Assembly (NCBI RefSeq): GCF_019720895.1
Contig: NZ_JAHKSH010000005.1
Location: forward strand, 310,001-374,000
Length of the DNA stretch: 64,000 nt
Direction: 5' to 3'
Source: Microbacterium salitolerans
Lineage (GTDB): Bacteria > Actinomycetota > Actinomycetes > Actinomycetales > Microbacteriaceae
This document shows positions 44,306-52,561 of this stretch, piece after piece. The notes beneath the pieces were generated by a model. That model was not told the DNA's origin and searched no databases. It saw only the letters and a program-made list of their open reading frames with translations. Within the stretch, counting starts at the first letter, position 1, and every line of letters starts with the position of its first letter. A program made the position numbers and the translations under genes.

Positions 44306-45628
44306 CTACTCGGAGGGCCAGCCGGACTCGATCTGCTCGAGAACGCGGTCGAGTTCGGTTCCGCCGACCCAGTCGCGCATGCCCTGCCAGAACGTTCCGG
44401 AGCCCACGGCACCCGGCATGAGGTCGGATCCGTCGAATCGGAACGTGGTCTCGGGATCCTGCAGGAGCGCCACCGACTCCTCGAGGATCGGGCTGGACGC
44501 GAGCGAGGGGTCGAGTCCCGAGTTCGCGCTGATCACGCCAGTGAGCGCGACGCGCGAGTTGGCCCACTCGGCGCTCGACAGGTACTCCTGCACCTGCACG
44601 GTCGCCTCGTCGTCGTTGAAGGCGCCGACGAGCTCGCCTCCGCCGGTGAGTGCGGTCTCGCCGCCCTCCTCGTACGGGGGCATCATGAAGGCCCACACGT
44701 CGCCGTCTTCGGCGACCTCTGCGCCCGCATCGATGAGGAAGCCCTCGAGGAACGACGCCTGGTGCGAGAGGATGCAGTCGCCCGATGCCAGCGGGATCGC
44801 GACGTCACCGAACGGCGTCGAGTCGATCGAGTTCACGCCGCCGAAGCTCGCGTTGACGTACTGGTCGTCGAGTAGGATCTCGCCCGTGTCTTCGAAGGCG
44901 CTCTTGATGGCGTCGTCGGTGAACGGCACCTCGTTCGCGACCCAGTCGTCGTACGTGTCGGTGCCCTCAGAGCGGAGCACGAGGTCCTCGATCCAGTCGG
45001 TCCCCGGCCAGCCCGTCGCGGCGTCGGATCCGAACCCGACGCACCACGGCGGCTGATCGGTGTCCTCCCGGATCTGCTCGGTGAGGTCGAGCATCCCCTG
45101 CCACGATGTCGGAGTCTCCCAGCCGTTCTCCTCGAACGCGGGAACCGAGTACCAGATCCAGCCCTTGATGTTCGCCATCAGGGGCGCGCCGTAGATCTCG
45201 TCCTCGTACGTGAGGTAGCCGGCCCAGTCCTCGCTCCAGTACTCCTCGACGTTCGAGACGACGCCATCGGAAGCGGGCACGAGGTAGTCGCGTGCCGCGA
45301 GATCGGTGAACAGCCCCGGCTGCGGGAAGATCGCGAGGTCGGGCGGATTGCCGCCCTGGGCGCGCACGGCGATCTGCGCTTCGAACTCCTGCGAGCCCTC
45401 GTAGACGATGTCGATGCCCGACTCCTCTTCCCAGTCGGCCCACGACTCCTCGAGGAGCTCCGCCTCGGCATCGACGATGGTGCCGTACACCGTGACGCTC
45501 TGCTCGCCCTCGGATCCGCCGCCCTCATCACCGCCGGAGACACCGGGACCGCCCGAGCATCCCGCGAGCGCGAGCGCTGTGGCAGAGAGCGCTCCCATTG
45601 AGAGGATCCATCGGCTGTGTCGAGTCAT
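44306..45628 (-). CDS. Alpha-glucoside-binding lipoprotein (AglE-like)
   Basis: 440 residues with lipobox ALAGCSGG and an extracellular solute-binding family 1 fold: SVTVYGTIVDAEAELLEESWADWE and NPPDLAIFPQPG are characteristic of AglE/ThuE-type proteins. First gene of a five-gene operon of binding protein, two permeases and two glucosidases. It probably binds an alpha-glucoside such as trehalose, maltose or sucrose. No regulator gene is adjacent. Confidence 0.87.
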   Translation of the reverse strand: MTRHSRWILSMGALSATALALAGCSGGPGVSGGDEGGGSEGEQSVTVYGTIVDAEAELLEESWADWEEESGIDIVYEGSQEFEAQIAVRAQGGNPPDLAIFPQPGLFTDLAARDYLVPASDGVVSNVEEYWSEDWAGYLTYEDEIYGAPLMANIKGWIWYSVPAFEENGWETPTSWQGMLDLTEQIREDTDQPPWCVGFGSDAATGWPGTDWIEDLVLRSEGTDTYDDWVANEVPFTDDAIKSAFEDTGEILLDDQYVNASFGGVNSIDSTPFGDVAIPLASGDCILSHQASFLEGFLIDAGAEVAEDGDVWAFMMPPYEEGGETALTGGGELVGAFNDDEATVQVQEYLSSAEWANSRVALTGVISANSGLDPSLASSPILEESVALLQDPETTFRFDGSDLMPGAVGSGTFWQGMRDWVGGTELDRVLEQIESGWPSE

Positions 45629-45748
45629 CGCATTGCCCCCATTGGCTGTTCGTTGACTGTGCAGGACAGACGTCCTGCGGCGAGGTTAGTGACCCTGCGA
45701 GGATCCTGGCAATGGGAACGCCGACATGTGATCGATCGGTAACACGAC

Positions 45749-45782
45749 GAAGCCCCTGGAACCCGAAGGTTCCAGGGGCTTC
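45749..45782 (-). terminator. Terminator of rplJ-rplL
   Basis: 15-bp perfect stem (45749-45763 with 45768-45782) with a CGAA tetraloop, 23 bp downstream of the rplL stop. Confidence 0.8.
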
Positions 45783-45805
45783 GTGCAGAGAAGCGGTGCT
45801 CTCGA

Positions 45806-46189
45806 TTACTTGACGGTAACCGAAGCGCCTGCCTCCTCGAGCTTCGCCTTCGCGTCCTCGGCAGCGTCCTTGGCGACGCCCTCGAGGACAGCCTTGGGCG
45901 CACCGTCGACGAGACCCTTGGCGTCGCCGAGGCCGAGCGAGGTGAGCTCGCGGACAGCCTTGATGACCTGGATCTTCTTGTCGCCGGCACCCTCGAGGAT
46001 GACGTCGAACTCGGTCTGCTCCTCGGCCTCCTCAGCGGCGGCAGCCGGGGCGCCAGCCACGGCAACAGCGGCCGGGGCGGCAGCGGTGACGTCGAACTTC
46101 TCCTCGAACGCCTTCACGAACTCGCTGAGCTCGATGAGCGTGAGCTCCTCGAACGCGCTGAGCAGCTCTTCGGTGCTGAGCTTCGCCAT
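45806..46189 (-). CDS. rplL: Ribosomal protein L7/L12
   Basis: 127 residues. It forms the ribosomal stalk dimers that recruit translation factors. The N-terminal dimerisation segment ([19 protein letters not shown]), an Ala/Glu-rich hinge (about 38-55) and the C-terminal domain ending [14 protein letters not shown] are standard. It lies 57 bp after rplJ and is followed by a strong terminator. Confidence 0.98.
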   Translation of the reverse strand: MAKLSTEELLSAFEELTLIELSEFVKAFEEKFDVTAAAPAAVAVAGAPAAAAEEAEEQTEFDVILEGAGDKKIQVIKAVRELTSLGLGDAKGLVDGAPKAVLEGVAKDAAEDAKAKLEEAGASVTVK

Positions 46190-46246
46190 GATGTATCTCC
46201 TGTATTGGTGTGAGTGAGGTAAGTGGGTTCTTGTGAACGTCGGGCG

Positions 46247-46762
46247 TCAGCCCGCGTTCTCCTGCTTCTCGCGCAGCGCTTCGACCGTTCGCACGGTCTT
46301 CGACGGCAGCGCCTGGAAGACGGCGGCAGCCTTCGACATCGAGGCCTTCATCATGCCGGCGACCTTCGACAGGAGAACCTCACGGCTCTCGAGGTCGGCG
46401 AGCTTGTTGACTTCCTCAGCCGAGAGCGGGGCACCATCGAAGTACCCGCCCTTGATCACGAGAAGAGGGTGTGCCTTGGCGAAGGTGCGCAGACCCTTGG
46501 CGACGGCGACAGGGTCACCGTGCACGAAGGCGATCGCCGACGGACCCTGCAGGTCGTCGTCGAGACCCTCGATGCCGGCCTTGTCGGCGGCGATCTTGGT
46601 CAGCGTGTTCTTCACCACGGCGTATTCCGCATCCTGACGAATGCTGTTGCGGAGCTCCTTGAGCTCGGCAACCGTCAGGCCGCGGTATTCGGTCAGCAGA
46701 ACGGCACCGGAGTTCTCGAACTTGTTCGCGAGCTCGGTGACCGATGCTTCCTTCAGCGCCAT
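46247..46762 (-). CDS. rplJ: Ribosomal protein L10
   Basis: 171 residues. It binds 23S rRNA and anchors L7/L12 dimers. The N-terminus MALKEASVTELANKFENS and SIRQDAEYAVVKNTLTKIAA are typical. The start at 46762 gives the family N-terminus; an upstream in-frame ATG lies in the leader. Expression is probably controlled by the leader at 46763-46866. Confidence 0.98.
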   Translation of the reverse strand: MALKEASVTELANKFENSGAVLLTEYRGLTVAELKELRNSIRQDAEYAVVKNTLTKIAADKAGIEGLDDDLQGPSAIAFVHGDPVAVAKGLRTFAKAHPLLVIKGGYFDGAPLSAEEVNKLADLESREVLLSKVAGMMKASMSKAAAVFQALPSKTVRTVEALREKQENAG

Positions 46763-46866
46763 GGCCACTCCTTGATACGTACGAGGCGCCCCACGGTGGT
46801 GAGGTGCCGGCCCCGGCCGCCTACCCGCACACATGACAAAAGCTCCGGCGCGGGCGCACGGAGCTC
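46763..46866 (-). promoter_or_regulatory. rplJ leader with hairpin attenuator (L10-leader-like)
   Basis: On the minus strand a GAGCTCCG/CGGAGCT hairpin (46841-46847 with 46859-46865) is followed by TTTTGTC, an intrinsic terminator about 75 nt before the rplJ start. A GC-rich structured stretch lies between it and the gene. This suits L10/L12 autogenous control by attenuation. The rest of the 46763-47066 space holds no ORF I can support. Confidence 0.6.
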
Positions 46867-47066
46867 AGAAATCCTGCAGAACAGGGAAGAGATTCAGTAC
46901 ACCTGCGCGGGCCCCTGCGTCTGCAGAGCTTCGATCGGATCGCATTCGCACGCGACTCGATGACCGGCGGTCTTCGGCTTCAGCTATCGTACGACACCCC
47001 CGCGGCTTCCGCCAACTCGCTCGGCGGATCCTCAGACGCGACAGAAGGGCCCGTATCGTCGGCGAC

Positions 47067-47549
47067 ATGACAGACGATGCCCCCGCCGCCATCCCCGCAC
47101 CCAGCCTGCGCTACTTCGCGACGATCACGGCGCTCGTCGACGAGCCCGTCGAGCTCGGCGACATGCCGGGCGGCGCCCGGCGCATCATTCCGATCCGCGG
47201 CGGCGACATCTCGGGGCCGGGCATCTCGGGCCGCGTCCTGCCCGGCGGCGCCGACTTCCAGATCCTGCGCTCCGCGACCACCACCTCGCTCGAGGCGCGC
47301 TACGCGATCGAGACCGACGACGGCACGCGCATCAGCGTCGAGAACCATGGCATCCGCACCGGCTCCCCCGACGACATCGCCGCTCTCGTCGCGGGCCGTC
47401 CCGTCACCCCCGAACGGATCTACTTCCGGTGCGTTCCGACACTCACGGCGTCGGGCGAGCGGTGGGGCTGGCTGACCGACAGGATCCTCGTGGGATCCGG
47501 CGTCCGCCGCCCGGACAGAGTCGAGCTCGCGGTCTTCGTCGTCGACTGA
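47067..47549 (+). CDS. DUF3237 (UPF0311) family protein
   Basis: 160 residues. The DUF3237 pattern is visible: LRYFATITALVDEPVELGDMPGGARRIIPIRGG, then SGPGISGRVLPGGADFQILR, and YFRCVPTLTASGERWGWLT. The family forms a small beta-barrel of unknown function. TATCGT at 47054-47059 could be a -10 placing the transcript start at the ATG, with no clear ribosome site, so a leaderless mRNA is possible. It is followed by tandem 70-bp repeats. Confidence 0.78.
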   Translation: MTDDAPAAIPAPSLRYFATITALVDEPVELGDMPGGARRIIPIRGGDISGPGISGRVLPGGADFQILRSATTTSLEARYAIETDDGTRISVENHGIRTGSPDDIAALVAGRPVTPERIYFRCVPTLTASGERWGWLTDRILVGSGVRRPDRVELAVFVVD

Positions 47550-47561
47550 GCTCTCTCAGCG

Positions 47562-47779
47562 GGCTCGATCCCCGGCGGATGGCGAAGCCGGATCCGCCGA
47601 GATGGGAAAAGAATCGAGTCCCCCTTTTGGTGGCTCGATCCCCGGCGGACGGCGAAGCCGGATCCGCCCAGACAGGACACGAATCGAGTCCCCCTTTTGA
47701 GGGCTCGATCCTCGGCGGACGGCGAAGCCGGATCCGCCCAGACAGGACACGAATCGAGTCCCCCTTTTGGGGGCTCGAT
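47562..47779. repeat. Tandem array of three 70-bp hairpin repeats plus partial fourth copy
   Basis: Units begin at 47562, 47632 and 47702, exactly 70 bp apart; the first 8 bases recur at 47772. Each carries CTCGAT...ATCGAG outer arms, an inner GGCGGA...TCCGCC stem and a CCCCCTTTT tail, so each looks like a terminator. Units 2 and 3 differ at very few positions. It lies between convergent genes. Confidence 0.85.
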
Positions 47780-47780
47780 T

Positions 47781-48467
47781 TCAGTCGGTCAGCGCGAGGG
47801 CGCGGTAGGCGTCGCGCGTCGCCTCACGGAGCATCGCCTGCTCGCGCGGTGAGAGATCGCCCTGCGGGATCGACTGCCCCGTCGTGAGCCGGTAGAGCTC
47901 GTCGATGAGCTCGGTCGCCATGCCGACGAGCTGATCGATCGCCGTATCGTCGCGGTCGATCCACACGAACTTCGGCTCGTCGTGAAGCGGGCGGAAGTCG
48001 CGGTGCTCCTCCCACGCGAACAGGGTGCGCTCGGCGCCGAGCACATGCTGCTGCCACCACACCTGGCGGAGGTAGTGGCGCGGGATGGTGCGCCACGGCT
48101 TGTTCGTCGTCTTGATCTCGGCGAGCACCACGCAGCCGTCTTCCTGCTGCAGGATGCCGTCGGGCGTCGCGAGGTGGCGCTTCTCGATCTCGGCACGGAA
48201 CAGCACCGTCGAGGGCAGGATCCCGTGCTCCTTCTCGACCCACGCCGCGATCTCAGGCTCACGGCGACGTCCGTGATCCGTATAGGCGTTGCCCGAGAAG
48301 CCGGAGGGGCGGAGCTTCTGCTTCGCCGCGCGCTGGATCGATGCGGGGGTCGAGAGGTGGGCGACGTCGGTCGCGGTGACGCCCTGCGAGCGGGCCCGCA
48401 TCCACGCCACGCGATCACGCGAATCGGCGACGATCCGGGCTTCGAGTTCTGGCGTGAGCATCCTCAT
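47781..48467 (-). CDS. YqaJ-type (lambda-exonuclease-fold) nuclease
   Basis: 228 residues with the PD-(D/E)xK fold of YqaJ recombinase/exonuclease. Motifs seen: GRRREPEIAAWVEKE (Glu), ATPDGIL (Asp) and VLAEIKTTNK (ExK), followed by YLRQVWWQQHVLG. Such enzymes are usually phage recombination exonucleases; this one stands alone between housekeeping genes with no phage genes nearby, so it is probably a domesticated chromosomal copy. Start chosen at 48467 (MRM); 48461 is equally possible. It is convergent with the DUF3237 gene. Confidence 0.8.
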   Translation of the reverse strand: MRMLTPELEARIVADSRDRVAWMRARSQGVTATDVAHLSTPASIQRAAKQKLRPSGFSGNAYTDHGRRREPEIAAWVEKEHGILPSTVLFRAEIEKRHLATPDGILQQEDGCVVLAEIKTTNKPWRTIPRHYLRQVWWQQHVLGAERTLFAWEEHRDFRPLHDEPKFVWIDRDDTAIDQLVGMATELIDELYRLTTGQSIPQGDLSPREQAMLREATRDAYRALALTD

Positions 48468-48518
48468 GAGACTAGCCGAGCCGCGCTGAGAGCCCCGGAG
48501 CGACGCGAGGGATCCCTT

Positions 48519-48565
48519 TGGTTGCCAAACATCAACCATCTGTGTATAGTTGACGATCGTCAACT
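48519..48565 (+). promoter_or_regulatory. Promoter and two palindromic operators of the MFS/MarR operon
   Basis: TTGCCA (48522-48527), 17 bp, TATAGT (48545-48550). An 18-bp perfect palindrome (48548-48565, AGTTGACGATCGTCAACT) covers the -10 and start site. A second inverted repeat TGGTTG-8-CAACCA (48519-48538) covers the -35. Both share GTTG/CAAC arms, fitting autoregulation by the MarR protein at 50301. Confidence 0.75.
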
Positions 48566-48624
48566 TTTCTGCGCGACAGCGTCGCCGCGCTCCCCTCCCC
48601 TCCTCTCTTCCCGGAAGGATGCGC

Positions 48625-50304
48625 GTGAGCACTCACACCACCACCGTCTCCGCACACATGTCGCGTCGCCAGGTGCTCGAGGCCCTCTCGGGCCTGCTGC
48701 TGGCGATGTTCTGCTCGATGATCTCGATGACAGTCGTCGGAACGTCGCTTCCGATCATCGTCCCCGAGCTCGGCGGATCCCAGACCTCGTACACCTGGGT
48801 CGTCACCATGACCCTGCTGACGACCGCGATCTCGACCCCCATCTGGGGCAAGCTCGCCGATCTCACGAACCGCAAGGTTCTGATGCTCGTCGCGCTGACG
48901 ATCTTCGTGCTCGCGAGCGCGGGTGCAGGTCTGAGCCAGAACGTCGAGATGCTCATCTTCTTCCGCGCGCTGCAGGGCATCGGCGGCGGCGGGCTCCAGG
49001 CCCTCAGCCAGATCCTCATGGCCGACATCATCAGCCCGCGCGAGCGCGGCAAGTACATGGGACTCTTCGCCGGCGTCATGGCGGTCGGCACGGTCGGCGG
49101 CCCCCTGCTCGGCGGCCTCCTCACCGACACGGTCGGCTGGCGGTGGAACTTCTACGTCGGCGTCCCGCTCGGGATCATCGCGTTCGCGGTGATCATGCGC
49201 ACGCTGCGCATCGAACAGCACCGCAAGGGCAAGGTGCGGATCGACTACCTCGGCATCGCGCTGCTGAGCATCTCCGCCGGCTTCCTCCTCGTCTGGATCA
49301 CGAACGTCTCCGACTACGGCTGGGCCAGCTGGGAGACGCTCTACATGGTCGGCATCGGCGTCGTCGCGGCGATCGTGTTCGTGCTCGTCGAGATGCGCGT
49401 CGCGGAGCCGCTCATCCCGATGTCGCTCTTCCGCAACCGCACGTTCTCGCTCGCGGTCCTCGCGTCCATCTCGATCGGCGTGTCCATGTTCGGCACGGCC
49501 ATCTACCTCAGCCAGTACCTGCAGATCGCACGCGGCTTCGGCCCGACCGAGGCCGGTCTCCTGACGATCCCCATGGCCGTCGGGATGCTCGGATCCTCGA
49601 CCATCGTCGGCCAGCTCGTCACACGCACGGGCACTTGGAAGCGCTACCTCGTCACGGGCGCCGTCCTGATGATCGCGGGCACGTCGCTGCTGTCCACCCT
49701 GCGCGTCGACACCCCGCTCTGGCTCGTGTGCGTCTACATGTTCCTGCTGGGGGCCGGGACCGGCATGACGATGCAGAACCTCGTGCTCGTCGTGCAGAAC
49801 TCCGCGAACCCCGCGCAGATGGGCGTCTCGAGCTCCGGCGTGAACTTCTTCCGCTCGGTCGGGGGCACGGCCGGTGTGGCGATCATGGGGTCCGTCCTCG
49901 CGGCGAGCATGACGCAGCAGATGACGGATCGTGCGGCGGAGGTCGGCCAGGCGATCGCCTCGCTCGGCGCGAAGGGCCAGGCGGTCGCGAAGCAGCTCGC
50001 GGCCGGCTCGCTCCCGACCACCCGGGACATGCCGCAGCAGATCGCGATGATCATCGAAGAGGTCGCGGCGAACTCGATCTCCCACGCGTTCCTGGTCGGG
50101 GTGCCGCTCGCCGTCCTGAGCCTGATCGCGATCGCGTTCCTGCCGAACGCCTCGCTTCACCGCCAGACGACCGTCGAACGCCTCCGCGAGCAGAACGCGA
50201 ATGACAGCGGATATGCTGATGCGGCCGCCGTCGCGACCGCGTCGACGGGCTCCGTGCCGATCATCACGGACGACGCCCAGGTGACGGAGGAGCGCCGCTC
50301 ATGA
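48625..50304 (+). CDS. DHA2-family (14-TM) MFS drug efflux transporter
   Basis: 559 residues, with about 14 hydrophobic segments. Motif A GKLADLTNRKVLM follows TM2, and RALQGIGGGGLQALSQILMADIISPRERGKYMG (motif B and its surroundings) and motif C-like GPLLGGLLTDTVGWRWNFYVGVPLG are present, as in EmrB/QacA-type proton antiporters. A GTG start at 48625 has GGAAGGA five bases upstream; the ATG at 48619 directly abuts that site. A polar C-terminal tail of about 50 residues follows the last helix. It is co-transcribed with an overlapping MarR gene. Confidence 0.88.
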   Translation: MSTHTTTVSAHMSRRQVLEALSGLLLAMFCSMISMTVVGTSLPIIVPELGGSQTSYTWVVTMTLLTTAISTPIWGKLADLTNRKVLMLVALTIFVLASAGAGLSQNVEMLIFFRALQGIGGGGLQALSQILMADIISPRERGKYMGLFAGVMAVGTVGGPLLGGLLTDTVGWRWNFYVGVPLGIIAFAVIMRTLRIEQHRKGKVRIDYLGIALLSISAGFLLVWITNVSDYGWASWETLYMVGIGVVAAIVFVLVEMRVAEPLIPMSLFRNRTFSLAVLASISIGVSMFGTAIYLSQYLQIARGFGPTEAGLLTIPMAVGMLGSSTIVGQLVTRTGTWKRYLVTGAVLMIAGTSLLSTLRVDTPLWLVCVYMFLLGAGTGMTMQNLVLVVQNSANPAQMGVSSSGVNFFRSVGGTAGVAIMGSVLAASMTQQMTDRAAEVGQAIASLGAKGQAVAKQLAAGSLPTTRDMPQQIAMIIEEVAANSISHAFLVGVPLAVLSLIAIAFLPNASLHRQTTVERLREQNANDSGYADAAAVATASTGSVPIITDDAQVTEERRS

Positions 50305-50762
50305 CGGAGCCGCAGGGCCACGAGCACGACGCGATCCGTGCGCTCGAGGCCGAGTTCTCGGATCTGCTCGCGCGCTTCCGAACGATCATCCACGACACCG
50401 CGGAGCGCGTGAGCCCCGGCCTGATGCCCGGCTCGTACAAGATCTTCACGCTCATCGACCGTCATGGCCCGCTCACCGCCTCATCCATCGCCGAGATGCT
50501 GCGGGTCGACAAGGGGCACCTCAGCCGCATGGTGCGCGAACTTGAGTCGCTCGAGCTCGTCGTGCGCACGCCCGATCCCGACGACGGCCGTGCGCACCTG
50601 CTCTCGGCGACCGATTCGGGGCGAGAGAAGCTCGAGGAGGCGCGCGCCGGTCGCGACAGCTCCCTGGAACTGACGCTGTCGCGCTGGCCGCTGTCGGACA
50701 TCGAGCGTCTCACTCAGCTGATCCACGCCCTCACGAACGACGAAGTGCCTCCGGTCGAGTGA
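50301..50762 (+). CDS. MarR-family regulator of the efflux operon
   Basis: 153 residues with the MarR winged helix: GSYKIFTLIDRHGPLTASSIAEMLRVDKGHLSRMVRELESL (about 47-90) and the wing TPDPDDGRAHLLSATDSG. It overlaps the MFS stop by 4 bp (ATGA). It probably represses the promoter at 48522 through the GTTGAC palindromes until a drug-like ligand binds. Its stop directly abuts the stop of the convergent gene. Confidence 0.87.
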   Translation: MTEPQGHEHDAIRALEAEFSDLLARFRTIIHDTAERVSPGLMPGSYKIFTLIDRHGPLTASSIAEMLRVDKGHLSRMVRELESLELVVRTPDPDDGRAHLLSATDSGREKLEEARAGRDSSLELTLSRWPLSDIERLTQLIHALTNDEVPPVE

Positions 50763-51308
50763 TCAGGCGTCGGGATTCGGGCACTGGATCCCGGTGAGCA
50801 GCGGCAGGGTGACCTGGACGGTCTTCTGCTGCGCCGACTGCCACGGCGCCGTTCCGGGGGTCCACACGGTGCGCACCGTCACGGGGAAGCTCGTTCCGAA
50901 CAGGTCGGTGATGCTTCCGAGGATCTGCTGCAGGACGTTCCCCGTGAATCGCGTCGTGTAGACGCCGTTGGACGGTCCCGAATGCGTCGCCGTCGCGATC
51001 GTGCCGTTGATGCGCCACTGCGTATTCGCCGCCGTCAGGTTCGGATACGGCCGCCCCGTGCCCGGCCATCGCCACTGCACGGTGAGGAACGGCTGGCCGA
51101 GGTTCAGCAGCGTCGGGCGCTGGCAGCTCGTCGACGCGATGACGGGCGGCTGCAGCACGACCGTCCCCAACTGTGACGAGGCACTGTGCTCGACGTCGGT
51201 GAACGCCGCGTCGGTGGCCTGCGGATCGGCCCCCTCGCCGAACGCGAAGACCAGGGCGGAGACGGACACTGCGGCGACGGCGATGAGACGGCGGACACGC
51301 GCTCTCAC
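50763..51308 (-). CDS. Secreted protein of the SipW-type operon, function unknown
   Basis: 181 residues from a GTG start at 51308 with GGAGGT upstream; the GTGA overlap with the preceding gene suggests coupling. The N-terminus RARVRRLIAVAAVSVSALVFAFGEG is a signal or anchor, followed by DAAFTDVEHSASSQLGTV, similar to the F-T-D segment after SipW-type signals. The rest is probably a beta-sandwich with two Cys (about 81 and 177). Last gene of the operon. I do not recognise a named family. Confidence 0.65.
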   Translation of the reverse strand: MRARVRRLIAVAAVSVSALVFAFGEGADPQATDAAFTDVEHSASSQLGTVVLQPPVIASTSCQRPTLLNLGQPFLTVQWRWPGTGRPYPNLTAANTQWRINGTIATATHSGPSNGVYTTRFTGNVLQQILGSITDLFGTSFPVTVRTVWTPGTAPWQSAQQKTVQVTLPLLTGIQCPNPDA

Positions 51309-51985
51309 TGGGCACCTCCCCGCGTGCGGCGGCGCGCCAGGAGCGCCGTGCCGATGCCGCACAGCACGGCGGCGAGGCCGAGCCCGCCCGACCAGGACAG
51401 GTCGGCGCCCGTGACCGCGAGATCGTCCTCGTCGTCATCGGGTGGCGACGCGGGCTCGTCGTCGGGCGGTTCCGACGGGTCGGGCGGCCCGGAATCGATC
51501 TCCTCGCCGAACCCCTCCGCCACGATCCGGATATCTGTCGAGGCGTTCTGCGGCACGGGATCGGGCGCCTCGACGGTCACGTGCAGGTGCGCGACGCCGC
51601 TCGCGGCGGCGGATACGAGATGCACACGCGAGCCGTCGAGGGGGCCGGGCGCAGCGGGGTGGAGGACGGTCTCCCCCGCGGCGCAGACGCCATCCTGCCA
51701 CGCGACCTCGCACCGCGAGACGGCGACCTTCACGGCGAGTTCGCCCCGCCCCTCCAGCAGGACGTCGATCCGGCCCGGTGACGGAGCGTCCGCGCTGACC
51801 TCGAGCGTCCAGCCGATGCGCTCGCCGTTCGCCAGGCTCCCCGCCGCCTCGTGGTCGAGCGTGGAGACGATCCGGAGGTGCTCGCCTTCGATTGTCCGCG
51901 ACGACGGGTCGGCGGACGCCGCCACCGGAAGTGCGACGAGCGCCGCCGCGAGCGCCGCTGCGAACATCAGTCGCCGGGCGGTCAC
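51305..51985 (-). CDS. Cell-wall-anchored protein with LAVTG sorting signal
   Basis: 226 residues from a GTG start at 51985, with a GGGAGGG site upstream and a GTGA overlap with the peptidase stop. A Sec signal (FAAALAAALVALPVAASA) is followed by a beta-rich domain of about 130 residues, an acidic/Pro-rich linker, DDLAVTGADL, a hydrophobic segment and RRRTRGG. This is a class E-type (LAxTG) sortase substrate. It may anchor or cap the SipW-dependent surface proteins encoded upstream. Confidence 0.75.
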   Translation of the reverse strand: MTARRLMFAAALAAALVALPVAASADPSSRTIEGEHLRIVSTLDHEAAGSLANGERIGWTLEVSADAPSPGRIDVLLEGRGELAVKVAVSRCEVAWQDGVCAAGETVLHPAAPGPLDGSRVHLVSAAASGVAHLHVTVEAPDPVPQNASTDIRIVAEGFGEEIDSGPPDPSEPPDDEPASPPDDDEDDLAVTGADLSWSGGLGLAAVLCGIGTALLARRRTRGGAQ

Positions 51986-52545
51986 GGGGCGCCCTCCCTC
52001 GCGAGCGGTCGCGACTTCTCGTCGTCGAGCTTCTCTGCGCGCGGCCAGAACGCCCAGCCAACGAGCACTCCCGCGGCGATCGTGATGCCGCCGAGTACGT
52101 ACGGATTGCTGAACCACACGATGATCGGCGCGAGCCCCGGAATCGCGAAGAGCACCGTGCGCACGCCGGTCACGGCGTACGGATGCGGGTCGTCCGACGC
52201 GTTCGCGTCCCCGCGCATCGTGATCACGCGCTCCGCGTCGATGCTCCCCTCCTCGATGCTCGTCACCCGGTGGGTCACGGGGAGCTGCTCATCGCGATCC
52301 ACCGTGACGATGTCGCCGACGTCGATCTCCGCCGCCGGCACGTGCTTCACGATCGCAACGGACCCCGCGGGGATCGTCGGCGCCATGGACCCCGTTCGGA
52401 ACATCATCAGCGTGATGTCGAACGCCCACGCGAGCACGACGAGCGCGATGCACACCAGGCCGCCGACCGCCGCGAACCAGAGAAGGACCTCGCCCGCGAC
52501 CCTCGCGACACGGGGCTTCTCGCGTCTCGCATGCTGCATCGTCAT
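51982..52545 (-). CDS. SipW-type signal peptidase I
   Basis: 187 residues. A membrane segment at about 15-45 precedes the catalytic Ser in FRTGSMAPTIPAGS (about 52). LPVTHRV holds His in the general-base position instead of Lys, the mark of SipW/ER-type peptidases. RGDANASDDP is the third conserved box, and a C-terminal hydrophobic helix follows. ATG at 52545 is favoured by GGAG seven bases upstream over the GTG at 52560. It probably processes the two alternate-signal proteins encoded immediately upstream. Confidence 0.87.
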   Translation of the reverse strand: MTMQHARREKPRVARVAGEVLLWFAAVGGLVCIALVVLAWAFDITLMMFRTGSMAPTIPAGSVAIVKHVPAAEIDVGDIVTVDRDEQLPVTHRVTSIEEGSIDAERVITMRGDANASDDPHPYAVTGVRTVLFAIPGLAPIIVWFSNPYVLGGITIAAGVLVGWAFWPRAEKLDDEKSRPLAREGAP

Positions 52546-52561
52546 CTCGGCGCTCCGCACG

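Noticed and set aside
47562-47779. CRISPR-like array
   Set aside because: The 70-bp units are contiguous with no variable spacers and contain terminator-like hairpins; no cas genes are present.
47429-47887. Small ORF running through the 70-bp repeats
   Set aside because: A 70-bp period is not a multiple of three, so each repeat is read in a different frame; no ribosome site or family match.
47781-48467. Prophage remnant around the YqaJ nuclease
   Set aside because: No integrase, capsid, annealase or attachment-like repeats lie nearby; flanks are ordinary chromosomal genes.
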